From: Candidatus Berkelbacteria bacterium Licking1014_7
Lineage (GTDB): Bacteria; Patescibacteriota; UBA1384; GWA2-35-9; CG2-30-39-44
Assembly: GCA_007376535.1 (NCBI GenBank)
Contig: VMGK01000018.1
Span: 1 to 33,061 of the forward strand
Direction of reading: 5' to 3'
DNA length: 33,061 nt
Part shown: piece after piece, positions 1-5,647 of the stretch
Position numbering within the stretch: position 1 is the stretch's first letter
Layout of the letters: each line of letters starts with the position of its first letter
The notes under the pieces: generated by a model
Seen by the model: the letters and a program-made list of their open reading frames with translations, nothing else
The model's database searches: none
Told to the model about the DNA's origin: nothing
Position numbers and translations under genes: made by a program

Positions 1-27
1 GTTCTGCTCGTGCGCGCGGCGCACATC

Positions 28-110
28 GCATAACAGCGCCTATGCGAAATGTCGGTCTGGCGACTGCGGTCGCCATCCCGCCACATCGCATCAGGCGCGA
101 TACGTTGTGC
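28..110 (+). other. attC-like recombination site 1
   Basis: The outer boxes GCATAAC (28-34) and GTTGTGC (104-110) pair with one G-T wobble. The inner arms GCGCCTATGCG (36-46) and CGCATCAGGCGC (87-98) pair over 11 positions, leaving a single unpaired base. Such an extrahelical base is a hallmark of folded attC sites. The site would close a cassette whose gene lies off the left edge. Confidence 0.65.
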
Positions 111-153
111 GAAATTTCGCTCACTGCCTTCTATAAAATAAATTCTATTTTTT

Positions 154-618
154 ATGCCCAACAAACCACATCCACAAAAAAGACATCAAAATATCCCCGC
201 TTCTTATTTGACTTTAATGAAAGATAACAATGTTTTATTGCTTCGGCGTTTTAATACAGGATACGAGGACGGAAATTATAGTATGATTGCAGGCCATGTA
301 GACCAGGGCGAGACTTTTACGCAATGTATTATTCGAGAGGCCGAAGAAGAAGCGGGAATATTTTTAAAGCCAGAGGATTTAAATGTTGTCCACGTGATGC
401 ATAGAAACTCGCGTACTACTGAAAACAACGAAAGGGTTGATGTCTTTTTTGTTGCTCGGCAATGGCAAGGCGAACCGCTGAACAAAGAGTCTCACAAGTG
501 CGATGATTTGTCGTGGTTTGAACTTGATAATCTTCCGGACAATGTTATTCCGTATATCAGACAAGCTCTCGAAGGCATAAAAAATAGAATTTATTATAGT
601 GAACATGGTTGGCAGTGA
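154..618 (+). CDS. Nudix hydrolase
   Basis: Predicted Nudix pyrophosphatase of 154 aa, a usual length for a single-domain member. These enzymes hydrolyse nucleoside diphosphate-X compounds such as damaged or excess (d)NTPs; the substrate cannot be told here. The Nudix box is complete at residues 47-69: G47, E53 and the REAEEEAG core that carries the metal-binding glutamates. The preceding strand (SYLTLMKDNNVLLLRR) is typical of the fold and argues for a start at or near this ATG rather than the internal one at residue 22. No SD sequence is visible. It is the first complete cassette gene; its stop is 10 bp before attC-like site 2. Confidence 0.9.
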   Translation: MPNKPHPQKRHQNIPASYLTLMKDNNVLLLRRFNTGYEDGNYSMIAGHVDQGETFTQCIIREAEEEAGIFLKPEDLNVVHVMHRNSRTTENNERVDVFFVARQWQGEPLNKESHKCDDLSWFELDNLPDNVIPYIRQALEGIKNRIYYSEHGWQ

Positions 619-627
619 GCAAAACAT

Positions 628-826
628 CATATAACACCGAATATGAGGTTTAAAAAATTTGCGCAATTAGATTTTTAATTAAGGAGTGCAAAACTTTTTC
701 GACCCAAATTCTCTTTTCTCCGCTGGTTGGCAAAACAAGAAATGTGCGTTAAAATAGCATTGCTAATTAACAAAATTAATTCAATAAATCCGAAAAGCGA
801 ACTTCGCATACTCGGATACGTTGTGC
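628..826 (+). other. attC-like recombination site 2 (long)
   Basis: The site opens with CATATAAC (628-635) followed by CCGAATATG, and closes with CATACTCGG (807-815), ATAC and GTTGTGC (820-826). The inner arms pair with one wobble. The AT-rich interior is unusually long for an attC (total about 199 bp) and may contain inserted sequence. It follows the Nudix stop codon directly, as expected for a cassette 3' end. Confidence 0.55.
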
Positions 827-919
827 AAAATCGCTCGCTCCGCTCGCAATTTTGCCCAATGGGCGGCGGCTTCGCCTCGTTATGCTCTGCCACTCGCTCC
901 GCGAGCGACATCGCACAAC
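820..919 (+). repeat. Cassette-start repeat, copy A
   Basis: A GC-rich block of about 100 bp that starts at the GTTGTGC box of attC-like site 2 and ends with GCACAAC. Its ends form an imperfect inverted repeat (GTTGTGCAAAATCGCTCGC at the left, its near-complement at the right). Copies B (1361-1460) and C (1773-1875) are almost identical, and each starts exactly at an attC crossover box. All three copies continue with TGTC and then diverge. Confidence 0.85.
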
Positions 920-1205
920 TGTCAATTGGAAAGATGTTCCAAATGTTGATAAGTTTGATCATCTTCATGAAGAATTAATTGAGATGTCTCAACATTTGAG
1001 GTATAAGTCAGAAGAAGAACGCAAAAAATTTGTTGAAAATAACAAGGAGATTTTTGTAGATGGCATAGGTGATTTGTTTTTTGGAACTTGTCGTCTTGCA
1101 AATCAACTTGATGTAGATATTGAAGATGCATTTAATTTAGTTAGAAAAAAAATTCTTGCAAAATATAATCATAAAAATCCTGAAAATAATTTGACAAAAA
1201 AGTAA
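882..1205 (+). pseudogene. MazG-like nucleotide pyrophosphohydrolase, 5' end replaced by repeat
   Basis: From about 921 the frame encodes a MazG-like all-alpha NTP pyrophosphatase region: HLHEELIEMSQHLR carries the EExxE-type metal motif, and DGIGDLFFGTCRLANQLD matches the second conserved helix (DxxxD/E-type). The family's N-terminal helix is missing. Upstream of 921 the open frame is only the translated cassette-start repeat. The best available start is an ATG inside the repeat (882), which would give a 107-aa chimera; otherwise the gene is dead. It is the second cassette, and attC-like site 3 follows 62 bp after its stop. Confidence 0.6.
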
Positions 1206-1267
1206 GCGGACTCGGGCAACACTTCAGGGATGCTGCGCTTTCGCTCCACTGCGTTCCGCTCACCCTC

Positions 1268-1367
1268 GTATAACAAGGGATATACGGTTCAGCCCTCAGC
1301 TCGGGCTTCACCCAAATTTTTCTTCCACTTCGTTTCAGAAAAACTTCGTATATCCCTGACGTTGGGC
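1268..1367 (+). other. attC-like recombination site 3 (best example)
   Basis: GTATAAC (1268-1274) and GTTGGGC (1361-1367) are the outer boxes; GTTGGGC fits the classical GTTRRRY core exactly. The inner arms AGGGATATAC (1276-1285) and GTATATCCCT (1348-1357) are perfectly complementary over 10 bp. A stretch of about 60 bp separates them. This is the clearest evidence that the region is an integron cassette array. Confidence 0.75.
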
Positions 1368-1460
1368 AAAATCGCTCGCTCCGCTCGCAATTTTGCCCAA
1401 TGGGCGGCGGCTTCGCCTCGTTATGCTCTGCCACTCGCTCCGCGAGCGACATCGCACAAC
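1361..1460 (+). repeat. Cassette-start repeat, copy B
   Basis: Near-identical to copy A (820-919), except that it begins with GTTGGGC, the box of its own attC. It ends with GCACAAC, followed by TGTC, and runs straight into a start-less MazG-like gene. Confidence 0.85.
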
Positions 1461-1691
1461 TGTCACATCAAAAAGCTAAAAGCCGTCTTAGATAAAAATA
1501 GAGATCAGTTAGAAGATGATATTGGAGATATATATTGGTTTTTAGCGCTTTTGGCTAATGGCAGTAATATAAATATGGATGAGGCGATTGATAAAGTAAT
1601 CAAAAAAAATGAAGCAAGATTTCCTGCTTCCGATGTTAAATCTAATCACACAAATCTTTATTTAGGTGGAAAAGATAAACAATATAAATAA
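1461..1691 (+). pseudogene. MazG-like nucleotide pyrophosphohydrolase, C-terminal part only
   Basis: The unique sequence after repeat copy B encodes about 76 residues of a second, different MazG-like protein. DQLEDDIGDIYWFLALLANG is the conserved metal-binding helix, and the tail NEARFP followed by HTNLYLGGKDKQY resembles the C-terminus of complete family members. The N-terminal half with the first EExxE helix is missing, and no start codon lies between the repeat and the domain. The frame merely stays open through the repeat, in a different phase from copy A. It is probably a 5'-truncated remnant. attC-like site 4 begins 11 bp after the stop. Confidence 0.65.
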
Positions 1692-1702
1692 AACGAGACT
1701 TC

Positions 1703-1779
1703 ATATAACGCTGGATATGGGGTTCCGCTTCGCTCCACCCATATTGCTTCGCAACATTGCATATCCCGATACGTTGTGC
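1703..1779 (+). other. attC-like recombination site 4
   Basis: ATATAAC (1703-1709) opens the site, GGATATG (1713-1719) pairs with CATATCC in the right arm, and GTTGTGC (1773-1779) closes it. The total is 77 bp, a typical attC length. It follows the second MazG-like fragment directly. Confidence 0.65.
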
Positions 1780-1875
1780 AAAATCGCTCGCTCCGCTCGC
1801 AATTTTGCCCAATGGGCGGCGGCTTCGCCTCGTTATGCTCTCTGCCGCTCGCTCCGCGAGCGACATCGCACAACT
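1773..1875 (+). repeat. Cassette-start repeat, copy C
   Basis: Third copy of the cassette-start repeat. It differs from A and B by a few bases around GCTCTCTGCCGCTCGC. It starts at the crossover box of attC-like site 4. Downstream is a short GC-rich stretch and then an intact start codon at 1950. Confidence 0.85.
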
Positions 1876-1949
1876 GTCGGCTATGCGACGCTTCGCTCCA
1901 TTTTGCCTGTCCAAAAGCAAGCTTTTGTCCAGTCAAAACGGCGCATAAT

Positions 1950-2426
1950 ATGACATATAGAAAAAAACAGAAAACAGAGAAGTATCGCAATGCAAAATCG
2001 TCTAAAAGTTGTCCCCGTTGTGGACTATGTGGGAAACATGGCAAATTGACTAAAACAGATTGTTGCGGTCAGTGGATTTGTGATGATGCAGACCAGTATG
2101 TTCTTTTTTCTTATGATAGAAATAGCTGCTATCGGAATCATGATAGATACACGCTCTGTTCGTATCATCATAATGAAGGACACAAAGGTGATTGGAAAGA
2201 GTGTCGAAAATGTATAGAGGGTTTAGAAACTGAGATGTACGTTTGGTATGGAACCAACGAGTATAATTTTGAGAAACTTCCGAATCCTCCCAAATATGAG
2301 CCGACAAAGTGCGCAGAGTGCGGAAAAATTATCAAACTAGGTGAAGACGGATATAGTGTGTTTAAGGGGAAGTATTTGTGTGAGAAATGCGAAGACTTTA
2401 AACACTATGAAAAGAAAGAAAAATGA
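1950..2426 (+). CDS. Cys-rich zinc-binding hypothetical protein
   Basis: A 158-aa protein of unknown function rich in paired cysteines: CPRCGLCG near residue 20, then CCGQWIC, CSYHH with CRKC, and a C-terminal CAECGK...CEKC pair. The pattern suggests at least two or three zinc-ribbon-like sites. The start is the ATG at 1950, just after the shared repeat; upstream open frame is repeat sequence and is excluded. No SD is evident. It is the last recognisable cassette gene, and no attC was found behind it. It could be a nucleic-acid-binding or adaptor protein, but nothing in the sequence decides this. Confidence 0.7.
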   Translation: MTYRKKQKTEKYRNAKSSKSCPRCGLCGKHGKLTKTDCCGQWICDDADQYVLFSYDRNSCYRNHDRYTLCSYHHNEGHKGDWKECRKCIEGLETEMYVWYGTNEYNFEKLPNPPKYEPTKCAECGKIIKLGEDGYSVFKGKYLCEKCEDFKHYEKKEK

Positions 2427-2463
2427 CCAGAATGAGTGAAATTTGGCTCAGGCGCAAAAAATT

Positions 2464-3004
2464 ATGGAACAAGAATCAAAATTTATTCCTCAATCAGAAA
2501 TCGAGAAAAACATCATCAATATTGGTTCAAGAGGCGAAACTGAAACTGAAATGATGTTGTCCAATTTTGCTCATACACCATTTAAGTTAGATGATGTTCA
2601 TTACGAGTCAGTGGAAGGATTCTGGCAAAGCATTAAATTTCCCGAAGGCAGTAAAGAGAGAGTAGAGACTGCAGAATTCATAGGGGGCAAGGCAAAGAGA
2701 GCCGGCAAAAGTACGAGAGGCATAAGAGAAATTGAGTACCAGGGTCCAGAAAATAGAAGTTGGCTCACCCGAGCATCATGAGTTAATGAAACAAGCGATA
2801 AGGGCAAAATTAGAACAAAACCCAGATGTACTGAAATTGCTATTAGATACAGGAGATAAACAAATTACCCACTTATTGAAAACTCCGGATGGGAGAACAT
2901 TGCCGGACAGCAAGACAATTCCCGGCGCGGTCTTTTCTCAAATACTTATGGATTTAAGAGAAGAATTTAGGAAGAGGATATCAGACAGAGAGTTTTTTAA
3001 TTAA
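2464..3004 (+). pseudogene. NADAR domain protein (YbiA-like), frameshifted
   Basis: Two overlapping frames together encode one NADAR-family protein. The first (from ATG 2464) carries LSNFAHTPFKLDDVHYESVEGFWQ and GGKAKRAGK, the conserved N-terminal half. The second, beginning about 2745, continues with EHHELMKQAIRAKLEQNP, LLDTGDKQITH and PGAVFSQILMDLREEF. A single extra base near 2740-2755 separates them. NADAR proteins act on ADP-ribose or glycosidic bonds of nucleotides, and some reverse DNA or nucleotide ADP-ribosylation. Whether the shift is a real mutation or an assembly error cannot be decided here. The 3' end overlaps the convergent thioredoxin gene by 24 bp. Confidence 0.75.
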
Positions 3005-3253
3005 TTTTTTTTTGCTTTGCATACCGACTAATTGTTTTATCACTTTTCCGTCTTTTTTAATCAAAAATGTCGGAATGCTCATTATATTGTATTTTTGCGT
3101 TTTTTCCGCGTCTTTATCCACATTGTAACGGGTAACAGTAATTTTGTCACCCATTTCTTTTTTGATTTCCGCGATAATTGGTTTCATCGCTTGGCACGGT
3201 CCGCACCAGTCAGAGTAAAATTGGACTAACTCGGGTTTAGATTTTGTCGGCAT
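2981..3253 (-). CDS. Thioredoxin-like protein
   Basis: A 90-aa thioredoxin fold with the canonical active site WCGPCQAMKP after VQFYSDWC, the cis-proline region MSIPTFLIKKDG, and the C-terminal helix QSKKKLIKKL. It would reduce protein disulfides in the cytosol; there is no signal peptide. The start was set at the ATG preceded by GGAG with 8-nt spacing; the longer frame up to 3325 runs through a structured repeat (3267-3591) and is unlikely. At 90 aa it is slightly short of a full thioredoxin. It is convergent with the NADAR gene. Confidence 0.88.
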   Translation of the reverse strand: MPTKSKPELVQFYSDWCGPCQAMKPIIAEIKKEMGDKITVTRYNVDKDAEKTQKYNIMSIPTFLIKKDGKVIKQLVGMQSKKKLIKKLSV

Positions 3254-3266
3254 ATTGTTTTCTCCG

Positions 3267-3591
3267 TAAGGACGCGGGATTCGAACCAGAATCAATTTAG
3301 CAGAGTCAATTTTACTTCTATTCAAGACGCGAGGAGCGAAGCGATGCTAAAAGCATCGTGAGCGACGAGTCCCGTTAGAAGTAGAAGACGGGATAAGTCC
3401 GCGACTTCTAACGGGACGAGCAACACAGAAAAGGAGTAAAATTGACCTGCCCGAAGGGAAGTTAAAAAATGGCTGATTTCTTTATTGCTCCTCCTCGCAG
3501 TAGTTTCCCACTACTTCTTCGTCGGAGCGCTGCGAAATCATCTCATTTTTTAACTTCTAAACTTGACTCTGGTTCGAATCCCGCGTCCTTA
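3267..3591. repeat. Nested inverted-repeat element with tRNA T-arm-like ends
   Basis: Perfect 24-bp inverted arms at 3267-3290 and 3568-3591 contain GGTTCGAATCCC, which resembles a tRNA T-arm. Between them are two further strong inverted repeats: a 14-bp perfect pair (GTCCCGTTAGAAGT, 3369-3382, with 3404-3417) and a 14-bp pair (GAAGTTAAAAAATG, 3458-3471, with 3544-3557). No complete tRNA can be drawn at either arm. The element abuts the thioredoxin SD on one side and supplies the last codons of the DUF6580 gene on the other. Confidence 0.75.
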
Positions 3592-4096
3592 GTGTGATTA
3601 AATTGATTATTTCTTGGCAGACAAATATGATTGTAGCATAAAAAATTGTTCCCATCAATTCATTTCTAAAAAACGGCAGACCGTACCAGTAGCTAAGAAC
3701 AAGTCCTGAAAAATTAACAGAATACATTCCTGAAAAAGCCCAGACCGCGGCATTCGTTATCAGGAAAAATACGATTGATGAAATAATGCCTAGTCCAATC
3801 ATTTTGCTGATTGAGAAATTTTTACGCAACTGCCAGCCCAAAAGCACGGTAGTAGTAAAACTAAGATAGACCGCCAACATAATTTTTATTGAATAAAATC
3901 CGATGATCGCGTCTGAGGCAAAAAGCGCCAGTATCGGAATAATGAGCGATATTTTTTTAGAAAATTGTCGTCCGCCAAAAAGCGCGATCGCGGCAATTGG
4001 AGTAAAGTTAGCCGGATGAGGCAAAAGCCGCGCCAGCGCCGCGCCAAAAATCAGAAAAATTCCAAAAAGAGTGTTAAAATTAAGAAATTTTTTCAT
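3557..4096 (-). CDS. DUF6580 family membrane protein, candidate cobalamin uptake component
   Basis: A 179-aa multi-pass membrane protein with the DUF6580 pattern: ARLLPHPANFTPIAAIALFGG, a middle VYLSF segment, FFLITNAAVWAFSGMY and YWYGLPFFRNELMGTIFYA. About five hydrophobic segments are visible. It lies 22 bp downstream of the DUF4430 gene, in the same unit behind a cobalamin riboswitch, so it is inferred to help import or sense B12. Size and topology resemble ECF S-components, but no ECF ATPase or T-component is in the window. The start was placed at ATG 4096; a TTG at 4126 would overlap the DUF4430 stop. The last ~10 residues are encoded by the repeat arm ending at 3591 and look added. Confidence 0.75.
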   Translation of the reverse strand: MKKFLNFNTLFGIFLIFGAALARLLPHPANFTPIAAIALFGGRQFSKKISLIIPILALFASDAIIGFYSIKIMLAVYLSFTTTVLLGWQLRKNFSISKMIGLGIISSIVFFLITNAAVWAFSGMYSVNFSGLVLSYWYGLPFFRNELMGTIFYATIIFVCQEIINLITLRTRDSNQSQV

Positions 4097-4118
4097 AGCA
4101 GATTTTGTCAGATAATAA

Positions 4119-4580
4119 TTATTCAAGCGGAGTTAATTCCCAACTGATTTCATCGGTTGGTTGGGTTTGGTAGGCGTCCGCTCCTTGCATACTCAAAACA
4201 CCGTTGACTTTGAATGCCCAGTAATTTTTATTTTCTTCTGCCGCAACGGCATTGATACTTTGAACCATTTCGCCAAAATCAAATGATTTGGTTTCAACCG
4301 TGTATTTTTCTTTGAGAATTTGCATAGCGGTTTTACCCTCTTCTCCTTGATACGAATAGGTGTTGGTTTTTGCTATTGGGGCGCTTTCATCTTTACTCTT
4401 ATCTATTGGCGTAATTTCTGGTTGTAAAATTTCATTATCATTTTCAGTCGTCTGGCTGTTGTTTTGCGCTGGCTGGTTGTTCGAAGAATTAAGGTTAGTA
4501 AAAAACGAGCCATAAGTGAGAATGAGCCCAAGCGCAATAATTATAACAACCGTGCTTACAAAAGTTGAATTTTTTTTCAT
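4119..4580 (-). CDS. DUF4430 domain protein, membrane-anchored (transcobalamin-like)
   Basis: A 153-aa protein with an N-terminal hydrophobic anchor (about residues 8-26, no lipobox Cys), a Ser/Asn/Gln-rich linker, and a C-terminal DUF4430 domain. Domain marks are AMQILKEKYTVE, NYWAFKVNGVLSMQGADAYQ and DEISWELTP. DUF4430 is related to the C-terminal domain of transcobalamin and intrinsic factor. With a cobalamin riboswitch just upstream, an extracytoplasmic B12- or corrinoid-capture role is the best inference. The start is the ATG preceded by GGAG at 8 nt; the longer frame runs through a palindrome and is excluded. It is the first gene of a two-gene unit with DUF6580. Confidence 0.85.
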   Translation of the reverse strand: MKKNSTFVSTVVIIIALGLILTYGSFFTNLNSSNNQPAQNNSQTTENDNEILQPEITPIDKSKDESAPIAKTNTYSYQGEEGKTAMQILKEKYTVETKSFDFGEMVQSINAVAAEENKNYWAFKVNGVLSMQGADAYQTQPTDEISWELTPLE

Positions 4581-4594
4581 AGTTTTATCTCCGT

Positions 4595-4657
4595 AATTTG
4601 ACATATCCAAACCTGCAAACAGGTCAGACCTGTTTGCAGGTTTGGATATGTCAAATT
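4595..4657. repeat. 63-bp perfect palindrome in the riboswitch leader
   Basis: Two perfectly complementary 31-bp arms (4595-4625 and 4627-4657) are separated by a single base. It sits between the riboswitch terminator and the SD of the DUF4430 gene, with the SD 3-4 nt beyond its right end in the transcript. No U-run follows, so it is not itself an intrinsic terminator. It may be a small mobile palindrome or a translation-control hairpin. Confidence 0.9.
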
Positions 4658-4678
4658 GATTATGTTTTATTTTCAAAC

Positions 4679-4703
4679 AAAAATCCCAGTCGAAAAACCG
4701 GGA
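4679..4703 (-). terminator. Riboswitch expression-platform terminator
   Basis: On the minus strand TCCCGG pairs with CTGGGA (one G-U) around an 8-nt loop, followed by five U. An alternative pairing, CGGTCGAAA (4714-4722) with TTTCGACTG (4687-4695), would break the stem, so the layout fits a switch between terminator and antiterminator. Confidence 0.7.
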
Positions 4704-4740
4704 AACAATTTCCTTTCGACCGAAGGTTGGGGATTGTTTT

Positions 4741-4838
4741 GGTTGTGTTTTCTGGCTTGCCGCTTGGCATTTTAAGATTATGCGCTGCGGGTCACAGTTG
4801 CGGGACAGCTCCGGATTCTCACCGGAATTGCCACAACC
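4741..4838 (-). promoter_or_regulatory. Cobalamin riboswitch aptamer
   Basis: Read on the minus strand, the closing stem GGTTGTG (4832-4838) pairs with CACAACC (4741-4747). Inside are the hallmark core CGGTGAGAATCCGGAGCTG, the run CCCGCAACTGTGA, and a B12-box-like GCCAAGCGGCAAGCCAGA. These are the conserved parts of AdoCbl-type aptamers, here in a compact 98-nt form. It lies upstream of DUF4430-DUF6580, which would be shut off when cobalamin is plentiful. Confidence 0.93.
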
Positions 4839-4893
4839 AAAATATTATGTTTTTAATATATTAATTCATTGTGGTCATAAAGCAAAAAATTTG

Positions 4894-5435
4894 TCAAGGG
4901 TCGGTAAAATTGTGGAATAATGAATTTTTTTTGAGAAACTTTATATGGTAGAGGACGATGCCGATTGAAGTTGCGACATTCAGCGAATTTTTTTTGCCGA
5001 ACATCGGAATCTCAATAATCAGGTCCGAATTTGAAAGCGCGCTCTCCCCTACTCCGCTAATTTCATTTTCTGTAATCAGCGCCAGCGGAAATTTATATTT
5101 AGGGTATAGTATATATTAAACTATTTGATGTTTGTTCTAAAGAAATAATCTGGATATTGGGTGTGTTGCGTTTGAGTTGATTAATCGCGAAAAGCGCGGT
5201 TTGGCAATATTTCCATGCGACAAAATTTTCCGCGCCGATGGCGGTTTTTTTGACTCGTCTATTTCCCTGTTTTTCGTCGGTTGGCGTGGGCGTGGTGGCC
5301 GCAGAGATAATTTTTTTTAACTCCTATTGCGTCAGCCGTGCGAAAAATCGCGCCCACATTATGCGCGGAGCGCAGATTGTCCAAGATGAGGTATATATCT
5401 TTTGTCGGGCGCAAAATTCTTCTTCTTTTTTGCAT
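4894..5435 (-). pseudogene. TrmH/SpoU-family RNA methyltransferase, broken by two frame disruptions
   Basis: Joined across frames, the sequence reads as a SpoU (SPOUT) 2'-O-ribose methyltransferase. It has [20 protein letters not shown] (motif 1), then [20 protein letters not shown], then LALITENEISGVGES (motif 2), then IEIPMFGKKNSLNVATSIGI (motif 3). The first break is in a run of eight A (about 5310-5317), where seven would keep frame. The second is a stop at about 5101, next to an inserted-looking TATAGTATATATTAA. An upstream ATG at 5435 is a plausible original start. Two independent lesions favour a true pseudogene over sequencing error, though the poly-A one could be an error. Confidence 0.8.
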
Positions 5436-5647
5436 ATTTTTACCTTTTATGTTAACATAACATTACTAAGAACCCATTGCAAATCTCTCCAATCTACTAC
5501 AATATGCCACATTTGGCTACAAAATACTCATCGTTCGTCATCGTCCGCCTTGGCGGATGCTTCCTCCTCGCTCGCTTTGTGCGTTAGGCAAAATTAAATT
5601 TTGGGCAAATGTTAATATGATTTTAATTATGATAAAATTTAAGTGAT
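5436..5647. other. Non-coding gap, nothing recognisable
   Basis: No gene or clear promoter was seen. It holds a GC-rich hairpin (CCGCCTTGGCGG) and, at about 5583, a GTTAGGC that resembles an isolated integron core box without a partner. AT-rich sequence precedes the start of the next operon. Confidence 0.5.

Larger units (their letters stand above)
1..2426 (+). mobile_element. Integron-like gene cassette array (no integrase in window)
   Basis: Four sites with attC architecture (28-110, 628-826, 1268-1367, 1703-1779) alternate with short, same-strand, functionally unrelated genes. Each site has an outer box ending in TAAC, an inner stem, and a closing GTTGTGC or GTTGGGC box. Genes precede their attC, so the integrase and attI, if present, would lie left of position 1. 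No integrase gene is visible, so this is either the distal part of an integron or a cluster of attC sites lacking integrase. The 3' boundary is unclear because no attC was found after the Cys-rich gene that ends at 2426; the NADAR gene at 2464-3004 may belong to the same last cassette. The attC folding was judged by eye. Confidence 0.7.

Noticed and set aside
1230-1460. Long N-terminal extension of the second MazG-like frame
   Set aside because: The extension only translates the attC-like site and the cassette-start repeat; no protein similarity.
3515-3591. tRNA gene suggested by GGTTCGAATCCC and a plausible 3' acceptor GTCCTTA
   Set aside because: No matching 5' acceptor, D-arm or anticodon arm lies within 90 nt on the right strand; the T-arm stem itself is imperfect; the same sequence is one arm of a large inverted repeat.
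4886-4897. TTGACA at the end of the spoU remnant as riboswitch promoter
   Set aside because: No acceptable -10 box lies 16-18 bp downstream on the minus strand.
5583-5589. GTTAGGC as a further attC core box
   Set aside because: No matching RYYYAAC box or inner arms could be found upstream, and no cassette-like gene precedes it.
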